From Tsukamurella tyrosinosolvens (GTDB taxonomy: Bacteria; Actinomycetota; Actinomycetes; Mycobacteriales; Mycobacteriaceae): a stretch of DNA of 64,000 bases. The stretch covers positions 2,170,001 through 2,234,000 of the forward strand of contig NZ_FNSA01000003.1 of assembly GCF_900104775.1 (NCBI RefSeq). Reading direction: 5' to 3'. The number at the start of each line of letters is the position of its first letter. The stretch's first letter is position 1. This document shows, in pieces, positions 45,641-56,497 of this stretch. The notes below the pieces were generated by a model. The model ran no database searches. It saw only the letters and a list, made by a program, of their open reading frames with translations, and was not told where the DNA came from. The translations under genes and the position numbers were made by a program.

Positions 45641-46911
45641 CGGGTCTCCTCGGGCTGGATGGTGGTGGGGCGGTTCAGGGCGAGGTCGCGGACCGTCTCG
45701 ACGGTGACCTCGGCGGCGGACGCGACCTCGGCGGCGGTGACCGCCCCGCAGGTGACGCCGCGATGGATGAAGGACGCGAGCGCGCGGGCCGTGGCGGGCT
45801 CGTCGAGGATCGCGGAGTCGATGCGGTGCACGTAGTTCCGCAGTCGCGTCGCGGCGGCGGGGAAGCCGTCGCGGTAGAAGGCGTAGGTCGCCAGGAATCG
45901 CGTGACGAGCTGGGCCGGGTGCAGGTCCCAGCCCTGGTAGATGCCGCGTTCGAGGTGCCGGCGCACGAGGCGCGCGTGCAGCCGCCACGCGTCGGCGACG
46001 TGCGCCGGGTCGCCGATCGGCAGGATGTTGGTCGAGCCGTCGGACATGTGCACGCCCGTCCCGGCGACGGCGAGCTGCATGACGTTCTTCGCGTGGTCGG
46101 CGGCCGGGTGCTCCATCGACTGGTACTGCGCGGCGATGCCGAGCGAGGCCGAGTAGTCGTAGGTGCCGTAGTGCAGAGAGGTCACGCGGCCGTCCGCGGC
46201 GTGCAACAGGGTGGCGACGGGCGCGGTGCCGTCGGCCCCGAGGATCACCTGCGGGGTCTCGACCTGCACCTCGAAGCGCAGGCGCCGCTCGTCCAGGCCG
46301 AGCGCGCCCTCCAGGGCGCGGCTCGCGTCCACCATGGCCTCGACTTGGCCGACCGTGGTGACCTTCGGCAGCGTGATGGTCAGGCCCTCGGGCAAGGGGC
46401 CGCCGGCGGCGAGGCCGCTGACGAAGAGGTCGAGGGTGCGCAGGCCTCGCGCCCGGACCGGTGCCTCGAAGCACTTGAACCGGATGCCGACGAACGGCGG
46501 CGCCGATCCCTCGCGGACGGCGACGGTGACGGCATCGACGGCACGCGCCACGTCGGCGTCCTCCGCCTCGTCGCCGCGGTCGCCGTAGCCGTCCTCGAAG
46601 TCGAGCCGCAGATCCTCGATGGGTTCCTCGGTGAGCTTGCGCCGCACCAGCTCCGGGAGGTCGGGATCGTCCAGCCCGACGGTGCGCGCGACCTCCGCGA
46701 GCCCGCCTGCGGCATCGGCGGCCGCGAGGGCCTGCTCGCCCCATTCCCGCGCGGTCGCCGGGGTGAACCGGTCCGCCGGGAGGTAGACGGTGTGCACCGG
46801 TTGGCGGCGGCCGTCGTCGCCCGGGTAGTTCCGGGCCAGGAGCTCGTCGGTGGCGGCCAGCCGACGCTCGATCGCGGCCAGGGCGTCGTCGGTGAGCGAG
46901 CGGCTGGGCAT
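45637..46911 (-). CDS. DUF6986 protein, CitE/HpcH-like TIM barrel
   Basis: Protein of 424 aa. Motif order fits the citrate lyase beta / HpcH aldolase / malate synthase-like barrel: LRLDFEDGYGDR (metal Asp/Glu), VGIRFKCFEAPVRARGLRT, LTITLPKVTTVGQVEAM, FEVQVETPQVILG (metal Glu) and LHYGTYDYSASLGIA. It is coupled to allE by an ATGA overlap, and an AllR-like box lies upstream, so a role in handling glyoxylate or ureidoglycolate from allantoin is an attractive inference. No reaction is established that I know of. Confidence 0.75.
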   Translation of the reverse strand: MPSRSLTDDALAAIERRLAATDELLARNYPGDDGRRQPVHTVYLPADRFTPATAREWGEQALAAADAAGGLAEVARTVGLDDPDLPELVRRKLTEEPIEDLRLDFEDGYGDRGDEAEDADVARAVDAVTVAVREGSAPPFVGIRFKCFEAPVRARGLRTLDLFVSGLAAGGPLPEGLTITLPKVTTVGQVEAMVDASRALEGALGLDERRLRFEVQVETPQVILGADGTAPVATLLHAADGRVTSLHYGTYDYSASLGIAAQYQSMEHPAADHAKNVMQLAVAGTGVHMSDGSTNILPIGDPAHVADAWRLHARLVRRHLERGIYQGWDLHPAQLVTRFLATYAFYRDGFPAAATRLRNYVHRIDSAILDEPATARALASFIHRGVTCGAVTAAEVASAAEVTVETVRDLALNRPTTIQPEETR

Positions 46912-46943
46912 GGGACCTCCGTCTGATCTAAATGGAAAAGAAA

Positions 46944-46958
46944 TTCCGTATGGTGGAG
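46944..46958. promoter_or_regulatory. degenerate AllR/IclR-type box upstream of DUF6986-allE
   Basis: TTCCG-TATGG-TGGAG, three of five bases of the second half-site matching the CGGAA consensus, in an AT-rich patch 33 bases before the DUF6986 start. Weaker than the allB and permease boxes. Confidence 0.45.
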
Positions 46959-47018
46959 TCTACGCGGGTCCTGTGGTCCGCACAAGGATTTTCGCAGCGT
47001 GGTCCCGGCCGCGGAGAG

Positions 47019-48302
47019 CTACGCGGCGACCTCGTCGCCGCCGATCCAGACGCGCGCGACGTCGGCAGGCGTGGCCAGCGAGAAGATCTTCGCGAGGGCG
47101 TTCTCGGCCGATTCGGCGTGGCGCAGGCCCACGTCGAGCGGGTGGCCGGCCGTCGGACGCAGGAGGATCGCGTCGAACTGCCGCCCGACGGACAGGTCGC
47201 CCACCTCGTCGAGCCCCAGAGCGGTCGCGCCGGCGCGGGTGGCGAGGTGCAACAGGTGCGCCGCGGTGAGCGGCACGCCGTCTCCCTGGAGCAACTGCTG
47301 CATGAAGTAGGCCTGCAGGCCTTCCTTGAAGAGCGAGAAGCCGCTGCCCGCACCGACATCGGTGCCGAGGGCCACGGTGACGCCGTGGTCGAGGTGGCGG
47401 CGGAGCGGGAAGGAGCCGCTGGCGAGCGCGGAGTTGGAGGTGGGGCAGTGGGCGACCGACGCGCCGGTCGAGGCCATGAGTGCGAGCTCGGAATCGGTCG
47501 GGTGCGCGTTGTGCGCGAGCACCGCGCGCTCGTGGATGAGCCCGTGCCGGTGGTAGGTGTCGAGGTAGTTCGCCGATCCCGGGAACTGCTCGATGACCGC
47601 CGCGATCTCGGCGGGGTTCTCGTTGATGTGGGAGGTGAACCAGAGGCCGGGCACATCGGCCGCGAGCGCCGCCCCGCTCTCCAACATGCCGGGTGACGTC
47701 GAGTAGGAGAAGCGCGGCGTCACCGCGTACCGGAGGCGACGATGCCCGTGCCAGCGCTCGGCGAGCTTGCGGCCCTCGTCGTACGACCGCGCCGGCGTGC
47801 TGAGCAGCGGCTCCGGCAGGTTGCGGTCGCTGGTCACCAGACCGGCTGTGACGCGCACCCCCACCCGGTCGGCCTCGGTGAACAGCGCGTCGACCGCGTC
47901 CGTGAAGTGCGACCCGAAGACGAGCGCGGTCGTCGTGCCGGCGGCGGTGAGGCCGGTGAGGAACTCGCGGGCGACGGTGCGCGCGTACTCGGCGTCCGCG
48001 AGCTTGCACTCCTCGGGCAGGGCGCACTGATCGAGCCAGTCCAGCAGCGGCATCCCGAGGCCGCCGATGGCCCGGATCTGCGGGTAGTGCACGTGGGTGT
48101 CGACCATGCCGGGAAGGAGGACGCCGTCGCGCAGGTCGACGACCTCGGCGTCCGGGTGGCGTTCCGTGACCGTGCGGAAGGCGCCGCGATCGACGATCAC
48201 GCCCGCCTCGACCGCGATGCCGGCGTCGTCGTGCGAGCGCAGCTCACCCCCGCTGAAGGGGTCGTCGGGCGTGTCCAGGACGCGGCAGCGGTAGATGGTC
48301 AT
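47019..48302 (-). CDS. guaD: guanine deaminase (amidohydrolase)
   Basis: Zinc amidohydrolase of 427 aa deaminating guanine to xanthine, feeding the xanthine dehydrogenase encoded in the same operon. Features: LPGMVDTHVHYPQIRAIG (9-aa guanine deaminase motif), HINENPAEI, VLAHNAHPTDSE, AHCPTSNSALASG and ALGTDVGAGSGFSLF. An 8-oxoguanine or related pterin deaminase activity cannot be excluded. ATG 48302 overlaps the xdhC stop (ATGA). Confidence 0.9.
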   Translation of the reverse strand: MTIYRCRVLDTPDDPFSGGELRSHDDAGIAVEAGVIVDRGAFRTVTERHPDAEVVDLRDGVLLPGMVDTHVHYPQIRAIGGLGMPLLDWLDQCALPEECKLADAEYARTVAREFLTGLTAAGTTTALVFGSHFTDAVDALFTEADRVGVRVTAGLVTSDRNLPEPLLSTPARSYDEGRKLAERWHGHRRLRYAVTPRFSYSTSPGMLESGAALAADVPGLWFTSHINENPAEIAAVIEQFPGSANYLDTYHRHGLIHERAVLAHNAHPTDSELALMASTGASVAHCPTSNSALASGSFPLRRHLDHGVTVALGTDVGAGSGFSLFKEGLQAYFMQQLLQGDGVPLTAAHLLHLATRAGATALGLDEVGDLSVGRQFDAILLRPTAGHPLDVGLRHAESAENALAKIFSLATPADVARVWIGGDEVAA

Positions 48303-49108
48303 GAGGGGTCTCCTTGCACGGATGAGGGGAAGCGGGCGAGCAGGTCCGCGGCCACACTCACGGCGATGGTCGCCGGGTGCTTGCCGCCCAGGGTGCTCAG
48401 CCCGATGGGGGATTGGATGGTCCGGATGGTCGCGGCGTCGTGACCGGCGTCGGCGAGCATGGCGCGGAACCGGGTCCACTTCGCGGCGGAACCGATCAGT
48501 CCGACGCTGCCGAGGCCGGGGGTGCGCAGCACCTGGTCGCAGAGGCTGAAGTCCTCCGCGTGGTCGTGCGTCATGATGAGCACGTGGCAGCCCGGAGGAA
48601 GTTCCTCCAGGACCTCCTCGGGCAGCATCGAATGGCGCAGGTGCACGGTCGCCTCACCGGGCTCCAGACCGCGGGCGGCCTCGAGCTGCTCGGGGCGGGA
48701 GTCGGTGAGGTACAGCTCGACGTCGTGGCGCGCGAGGATGCGGGCGAGTTCCAGGCCGACGTGGCCGACCCCGAAGATCGCGACGGCCGGAACCACCGGC
48801 AGCGGCTCGAACAAGAGGACCACCTCGCCTCCGCAGCATTGGCGCCCGTGTTGATTGCGGGCCTTGTCGTTCAATCGCAGGGTGAGCGTCTCGGGCGTGG
48901 TGACCGCGTCCCGCAGTAGTTCGCGGGCCCGGTCGATCGCCGTCAGCTCCAGGTTGCCGCCGCCGATCGTGCCGAATTCGCCGTCGGCGGTGGCGATCAT
49001 CTTCGCGCCCGCCTCGCGGGGCGCGTGCCCGCGGACGCCGATCTGGGTGATCAGGACCGCGGGGACGCGCTGCCGACGGAGGCGGGCGGCGTCGCCCAGC
49101 CAGGTCAT
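48299..49108 (-). CDS. xdhC: xanthine dehydrogenase accessory protein XdhC
   Basis: Protein of 269 aa that binds molybdenum cofactor and promotes its sulfuration and insertion into XdhB. The N-terminal XdhC/CoxI domain has VLITQIGVRGHAPREAGAKM and GTIGGGNLE; the C-terminal Rossmann domain has VAIFGVGHVGLELARIL and LIGSAAKWTRFRAML. It follows xdhB by seven bases and overlaps guaD. Confidence 0.93.
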   Translation of the reverse strand: MTWLGDAARLRRQRVPAVLITQIGVRGHAPREAGAKMIATADGEFGTIGGGNLELTAIDRARELLRDAVTTPETLTLRLNDKARNQHGRQCCGGEVVLLFEPLPVVPAVAIFGVGHVGLELARILARHDVELYLTDSRPEQLEAARGLEPGEATVHLRHSMLPEEVLEELPPGCHVLIMTHDHAEDFSLCDQVLRTPGLGSVGLIGSAAKWTRFRAMLADAGHDAATIRTIQSPIGLSTLGGKHPATIAVSVAADLLARFPSSVQGDPS

Positions 49109-49115
49109 GGCGGGC

Positions 49116-51556
<2,441 letters not shown>

Positions 51557-51560
<4 letters not shown>

Positions 51561-53047
51561 GACAGCTCCCCTCGGGCCGTGGTCTCGGCGAACAGCTTCT
51601 CGAGCGACCGGCCGAGCATCGCGACGCGGTAGGCGCCGGACGCACGGTGATCGTCCATCGGGGTGCCCTCGGCCCGCAGCACATCGGCCGCGGCACGAAC
51701 GGTCTCCTCCGACCACGGGCGGCCCACGAGGGCCTGCTCGGTGGCGGTCGCGCGGAGCGGGGTCGCGGCCACGCCGCCGAGGCCGATCGCGGCCCGGGTG
51801 ATCGTGCCCGCGTCGACGGTGACCGCGAAGGCGACGGCGACGCTGGAGATGTCGTCGAAACGGCGCTTGGCGATCTTGTGGAACGCGGTGAGCGGGCTCA
51901 GCGGCAGCGGGATCCGTATCGCCTTGATGAGTTCGTCGGGCCGGCGCACCGTCGCGCGGTAGCCGGTGAAGTACTCCGCGAGCGGGACGGTGCGCTCGCC
52001 GTCGCGCGAGGCCAGTACCAGGCGCGCGTCCAGGGCGAGCAACGCGGGCGGGGTGTCGCCGATCGGCGAGCCCGTCCCGAGGTTGCCGCCCAGTGTCGCG
52101 GCGTTGCGGATCAGGCGCGAGGCGAACTGTGGAAAGACCTGGGCGAGCAGGGGGACGCGGCCGTCGAGGCGGCGCTCGATCTCGGACAGCGTGAGCGCCG
52201 CTCCGATGTCGAGTTCGTCGTCGTTCCAGTGCAACTCACGGAGCTCGGGCAGGCGGTCGATGGCCACCACGAGGGGTTCGCGGCGCCCCTTGAGGTTCAC
52301 GTCGACGCCGAAGTCGGTGGACCCGGCGACGAGGACCGGGGATTCCCCGTCGGCGAGGAGATCGAGGACCTCGTCGAGTCCGGCGGGCCGGACGAAGCGG
52401 CCCTGCGGGCCGGCGACCTCGGTGTGGGCGGCGGCGGGTGCCGGCGCGGTACGGCGGGCGGCGAGCGGGTCGTCGGGCGCGGGGGCCGCGGGGAGGCCGT
52501 AGGCGGCGTCACGGATGGGTCGGTAGCCGGTGCAGCGGCACAGGTTCCCGGACAGGGAGTGCAGGTCGAAGCCGTTGGGCCCGTGCTCCTCGTCGTGAGC
52601 GGGGCATGCGGCGTCGCCATCGGCCCGCGGGTTCGACGCGGCCCGATCGGGTCGGTAGAACTCGGCCGCCATGCTGCAGATGAAGCCCGGCGTGCAGTAG
52701 CCGCACTGCGAGCCGCCGCGGAGCGCCATCGCGGCCTGCACCGGGTGCAGGTCGTCGGGCCCGCCGAGTCCTTCGGAGGTGATCACCTCCTGGTCCGCCA
52801 AGGCTGCTGCGGGGGTCAGGCAGGCGTTGATGGCGGTCCACCGCGTCCGGTCGTCGGGGGCATCGGGGTCGCCTGGGCGGGCGACGAGGATCGAGCAGGC
52901 GCCGCACTCACCCTCGGCGCAGCCCTCCTTGGCTCCGGTGAGGCCCTGGTCGCGCAGCCAATCGAGGGCACTCGTGTGCGCCGGGCCGGTGAAGGGTCGG
53001 GATCGACCGTTCACGGTCACATGACATCCGGTCAGCGTTTCGGTCAC
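51557..53047 (-). CDS. xdhA: xanthine dehydrogenase iron-sulfur/FAD subunit
   Basis: Small subunit of about 496 aa fusing the two-cluster iron-sulfur domain with the FAD domain. First cluster: Cys43, 48 and 51 (EGCAEGECGACS) and Cys76; second cluster: Cys115, 118 (QCGYC) and Cys170, 172 (NLCRCTGYRP). The FAD domain has VLVAGSTDFGVDVNLK and RNAATLGGNLGTGSPIGD, followed by the CO-dehydrogenase flavoprotein C-terminal domain. GTG 53047 is the best start; the frame continues to 53152 with no conserved residues. First gene of xdhA-xdhB-xdhC-guaD. Confidence 0.94.
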
Positions 53048-53197
53048 CGCTGCATCCCTACTGAACCGCCGCACGCGGTTCGGACAGGCATGGTTTGCGA
53101 GGCTGAGCTGGACCGCTGGTTTTCCATGCGAACACGATCCAGTGCATTTCATGATAGGTGACGGGGATCACATCGGGAAGGGTATTTGGAATCTTCT

Positions 53198-53222
53198 TTC
53201 CGCATCACGGAGTGTGATGCGG
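53198..53222. promoter_or_regulatory. AllR-like box fused to a perfect hairpin upstream of xdhA
   Basis: TTCCG-CATCA-CGGAG (53198-53212) is one base from the TTCCG-N5-CGGAA palindrome. Overlapping it, CCGCATCAC (53200-53208) and GTGATGCGG (53214-53222) form a perfect 9-base stem with a 5-base loop. The element lies about 150 bases upstream of xdhA and 35 bases after the NCS2 permease stop, so it could serve both as operator and as terminator. Confidence 0.5.
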
Positions 53223-53256
53223 GAGCCGTTCCGGCTCGACTCTGCGTCGTTGCAGG

Positions 53257-54765
53257 TCAGCCGCCGATCAACGCGGTGATCGGTCCTCGGACGAAGTAGA
53301 GGATGAATCCGATCGAGACCGCCCACAGTAGCCAGTGCGCCTTCTGTCCGCGACCGCTGAGGACGCTCAGGAGCGCCCAGGTGATGAAGCCCACGCCGAT
53401 GCCGTTGGCGATCGAGTAGGTCAGCGGCATGGTGACGATCGTGAGGAAGGCGGGGAGGGCCACCGAGAAATGGGTGAAGTCGATCTCGCGGATCTGCGCC
53501 ACCATCATCGATCCGACGACCACCAGGGCGGCCGCGCCGACCTCCATCGGGATCACGCCGATGAGGGGAGCGAAGAACATCGAGCCCAGGAACAGCACGC
53601 CGGTCACGCAGGCTGCGAGACCCGTGCGCGCACCCTCTGCGATCCCGGACGCCGAGTCGACGAAGACGGTGTTCGACGAGCCGGAGGTCGCGCCGCCGGC
53701 GACCGCGCCCATGCCCTCGATGACGAAGGCCGAGCGGATGCGCGGGAACGTCCCGTCGGGCTGGCCGACGCCCGCCTGGCGCGCCAGGCCCGTCATGGAG
53801 CCCATCGCGTCGAAGAAGTTGGTGAACACCAGGGTGAACACCAACATCGTGGCCGCTAGTGCGCCGACCCGCTCGAAGGCTCCGAACAGGTCGAATTGGC
53901 CGATCAGGCTGAAGTCGGGGAGCGCGACGATCTGACCGGGCAGCTCAGGGGCGCTGAGGTTCCAGCCCTTGGGGTCCGGGTGGCTCGGGTCGCCGACGGT
54001 GCCGAGCTTGGCGAAGTGCTGGATGACGATCGCGGCGATCGTCGCGACGATCATGCCGATGAGGATGGCGCCGGGGACGCGGCGCGAGACCAGGACGGCG
54101 ATGAGCAGCAGGGCGAAGATGAAGACGGCGGTCGGGATCGCGTCGATCGACCCGTCGTGGCCGAGCTGGACCGGCGGGCCGGCCGGGGTGCGCGTCACGA
54201 AGCCGGAGTTCACGAAGCCGATGAAGGCGATGAACAGGCCGATGCCGACCGTGATCGCGGTCTTCAGCTCGGCCGGGACCGCGCGGAAGATCGCCGTCCG
54301 GATGCCGGTGGCCCCCAGGAGCACGATGATCACGCCGTTGATGATGACCAGGCCCATGGCCTCCGGCCACGTGACGTCCTTGACCACCGCGACCGCGAGG
54401 AAGGAGTTCATGCCGAGGCCCGCGGCGAGCGCGAACGGAAGTCGCGCGACCACGCCGAACAGGATCGTGATGACGCCCGCCGTCAGGCCGGTGACCGCCG
54501 TGACCTGCACGAATCCGAGGGTGCCCTGCGCCGCGTCGGAGGAGCTGCTCAGGATGAGCGGGTTGAGCACGACGATGTAGGCCATCGCGACGAACGTGAC
54601 GAGCCCGCCCCGGATCTCGCGGGGGATCGTCGAGCCGCGGCGGGTGATCTCGAAGAAGCGGTCCAGGAACGGCGCGCCGGCGCGTGCCGGGCCGTCGGTG
54701 CGTTCGGTGGGCGCCGGGGGTTCGACGTGTTCGTCGGCCCCGTTCTGCTCTTGCTGGCTGGTCAT
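53257..54765 (-). CDS. NCS2-family permease, AzgA-type (hypoxanthine/guanine)
   Basis: Importer of 502 aa with about 12-14 membrane segments. AzgA-subfamily signatures: FFEITRRGSTIPREIRGGLVTF split at RGSTIPREIRGGLVTFVAMAY, LAAGLGMNSFLAVAVV, FFDAMGSMTGLARQAG and TSGSSNTVFVDSASGIAEGARTG (GSSNTVFVDSASGIAEG). The context (GuaD, Xdh) supports purine base uptake. The ATG 54765 precedes a hydrophilic N-terminal extension of about 40 residues. An AllR-type box is 129 bases upstream. Confidence 0.9.
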   Translation of the reverse strand: MTSQQEQNGADEHVEPPAPTERTDGPARAGAPFLDRFFEITRRGSTIPREIRGGLVTFVAMAYIVVLNPLILSSSSDAAQGTLGFVQVTAVTGLTAGVITILFGVVARLPFALAAGLGMNSFLAVAVVKDVTWPEAMGLVIINGVIIVLLGATGIRTAIFRAVPAELKTAITVGIGLFIAFIGFVNSGFVTRTPAGPPVQLGHDGSIDAIPTAVFIFALLLIAVLVSRRVPGAILIGMIVATIAAIVIQHFAKLGTVGDPSHPDPKGWNLSAPELPGQIVALPDFSLIGQFDLFGAFERVGALAATMLVFTLVFTNFFDAMGSMTGLARQAGVGQPDGTFPRIRSAFVIEGMGAVAGGATSGSSNTVFVDSASGIAEGARTGLAACVTGVLFLGSMFFAPLIGVIPMEVGAAALVVVGSMMVAQIREIDFTHFSVALPAFLTIVTMPLTYSIANGIGVGFITWALLSVLSGRGQKAHWLLWAVSIGFILYFVRGPITALIGG

Positions 54766-54893
54766 GGTGGTCCTCTCGGTCCGGAACGCCGGGCTGGGCC
54801 CGTCGCGTTCAGGCGCTCCGGGGAGCGACGGCGAAGTGGGGCTGATCGAAGGCGACGCGTGGTGGCGATCGCGTGGGGCTCCGCAGATTTGCG

Positions 54894-54908
54894 TTCCGCC
54901 CATCGGAA
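54894..54908. promoter_or_regulatory. AllR/IclR-type operator upstream of the NCS2 permease
   Basis: Perfect TTCCG-CCCAT-CGGAA, the same palindrome as upstream of allB and the NCS1 permease, placed 129 bases before the NCS2 permease start. The adjacent TGATTCCGATCACG adds a further half-site. Confidence 0.65.
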
Positions 54909-55139
54909 ATGTGATTCCGATCACGTCGAGTGAAGCATGCGCTCCCAGGCCTGTCAAGCACATGTTCTGCATGGTTCTCCGCGACTTCCGCCGCGCGACA
55001 ACACTTGCCGGTCCGGCCTTATGTGTTGACCGGTCGCCGGTCGAGGCGAGTGCTTCAGACGGTGTTCCGTATCGTGGCGGATGACTTTCGGTCAGCAGTC
55101 GTCCGTCGCGCCATGTGGTCGGCGGCGGATCGACATCGA

Positions 55140-55154
55140 TACCGCAATACGGAA
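55140..55154. promoter_or_regulatory. AllR/IclR-type box upstream of the regulator gene
   Basis: TACCG-CAATA-CGGAA, one base from the palindrome, 70 bases before the IclR regulator start, suggesting autoregulation. Confidence 0.5.
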
Positions 55155-55224
55155 CGCAGGATGGAATTGTGCGCGTACCGTCGTGATTGGAACAGCAAAC
55201 GACCAGACGTCCGGGGAGGCGATC

Positions 55225-55989
55225 ATGGCGGGGAAGTCCACCTCAGGTGTGCAGTCGGTGGAGCGTGCGTTCGAACTGCTCGAGCTCATGGGGCGCGCCG
55301 GCGGCGAGTGCTCGCTCAGTGAGCTGTCGGCGGGCACGCCGCTGCCCCCGCCGACGATCCACCGGTTGCTGCGCACGCTCGTGGGCATCGGCTACGTGCG
55401 GCAACTGCCCAACCGGCGCTACGCGCTCGGGCCCCGGCTGATCCGGCTCGGGGAGGTCGCCAACCGCCAGCTCGGCGCCGTCGCCGTGCCCGTGCTGCAG
55501 GCTCTCGTCGACGAACTCGAGGAGACGGCGAGCCTCGCGGTCCTCGACGGCGACATGGTGATCTACACCGGCCAGGTGCCCTCGCAGCACAGCATGCGCA
55601 CGAACAACGAGGCCGGCCGACGGGTGAACCTGCACAACAGCGGCGTCGGCAAGGCGGTCCTCGCGGAACTCGACGACGCCCGCATCGTCAAGCTCGTCGG
55701 GCAGGCCGGGATCCCGGCACCCACGCCCAATAGTGTGAGCACCCTGTCCGGGGTCTTCGCCGAGGTGGAGAAGGTCCGCGCCCGCGGCTACTCGATCGAC
55801 GACGAGGAGCAGGAGGTGGGCGTGCGCTGCTACGCGATGGCGGTACCGGGCGCCCCGACCCCGATGGCGGTCGGCATCTCCGGCCCCGTCTCCCGCCTGA
55901 GCGACGACTTCGTCGACCGCGCGATCCCCGCCCTCGAGCGCGCCACCGGCATCATCTCCGACGCCCTGATCGGCGCCCGCGAGATCTGA
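55225..55989 (+). CDS. IclR-family transcriptional regulator (AllR-like)
   Basis: Regulator of 254 aa. N-terminal winged helix-turn-helix (SVERAFELLELMGRAGGECS, PTIHRLLRTLVGIGYVRQL) and a C-terminal ligand-binding IclR domain (HNSGVGKAVLAELDD, RARGYSIDDEEQEVGVRCYA, GISGPVSRLS). RBS GGGGAGG before ATG 55225. As the only regulator in the purine island and divergent from its NCS2 permease, it is the natural binder of the TTCCG-N5-CGGAA boxes. In Streptomyces and E. coli AllR responds to allantoin-derived ligands such as glyoxylate. Confidence 0.9.
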   Translation: MAGKSTSGVQSVERAFELLELMGRAGGECSLSELSAGTPLPPPTIHRLLRTLVGIGYVRQLPNRRYALGPRLIRLGEVANRQLGAVAVPVLQALVDELEETASLAVLDGDMVIYTGQVPSQHSMRTNNEAGRRVNLHNSGVGKAVLAELDDARIVKLVGQAGIPAPTPNSVSTLSGVFAEVEKVRARGYSIDDEEQEVGVRCYAMAVPGAPTPMAVGISGPVSRLSDDFVDRAIPALERATGIISDALIGAREI

Positions 55990-55992
55990 GCT

Positions 55993-56358
55993 TCAGTCCG
56001 ACCAGACGACCACCGCGAGTCGCCGCCGCGCGGCCTCCACGTAGAAGTCGCGGAGCGCGTGGAAGTGATCGGCGATGTATCCGCGCGGGTCGCTCGGTGC
56101 CTCGAACCCGAGATCCCGCTCGGCCTGCGCGGGGTCAGCCGAGATCGCGCGTACGGAGTGATCGATGTCGATCGACAAGAGCTGCCTCGCGACGACGGGA
56201 AGATCGTCGGGTCCGATCGCCCGCGGCGCCCAGTCCAGGCCGAGGTAGTCCTCGTCGGGGCCGTCGAATGAACACAGCCGATCGAGCACGTCGACCGAGC
56301 GGGAGCACGTCGCGAGGTGTTCGCCTGTCACGCGCGCCAGCTGCTGTGTCACAGCCAT
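55993..56358 (-). CDS. DUF1877-like protein
   Basis: Protein of 121 aa. MAVTQQLARVTGEHLATCSR at the start, EDYLGLDWAPRAIG in the middle and YIADHFHALRDFYVEAARRR with AVVVWSD at the end match the layout of DUF1877 (YfbM-like) proteins as I recall them, though it is shorter than usual (about 165 aa), lacking part of the central region. Function unknown. It is convergent with the IclR gene, three bases apart. Confidence 0.6.
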   Translation of the reverse strand: MAVTQQLARVTGEHLATCSRSVDVLDRLCSFDGPDEDYLGLDWAPRAIGPDDLPVVARQLLSIDIDHSVRAISADPAQAERDLGFEAPSDPRGYIADHFHALRDFYVEAARRRLAVVVWSD

Positions 56359-56497
56359 GGTGCAGTCCCTCCGTCTGATGGTCGTCGAATGATCACTGTC
56401 GACGCACGGTAATGCGTGTCCGCACCGTGCGGTACCGGATTTCGGTCGGGGTGATTCGAGGCGGAATTGTCGGCCGCCGGTGGCGGTTGGAACGGTC

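Larger units (their letters stand above)
54766..55224. promoter_or_regulatory. 459-base divergent regulatory region between the NCS2 permease and the IclR regulator
   Basis: This is the longest gene-free stretch of the window. It holds a perfect box TTCCG-CCCAT-CGGAA at 54894-54908, a near-perfect TACCG-CAATA-CGGAA at 55140-55154, and partial half-sites near 55065-55079. I see no convincing coding sequence; open frames across it lack ribosome-binding sites and conserved text. Both the permease and the regulator are probably controlled from here. Confidence 0.6.

Noticed and set aside
54930-55322. Open frame of 130 codons in the permease-regulator intergenic region
   Set aside because: No ribosome-binding site, compositionally like non-coding sequence, overlaps operators and runs out of frame into the IclR gene.
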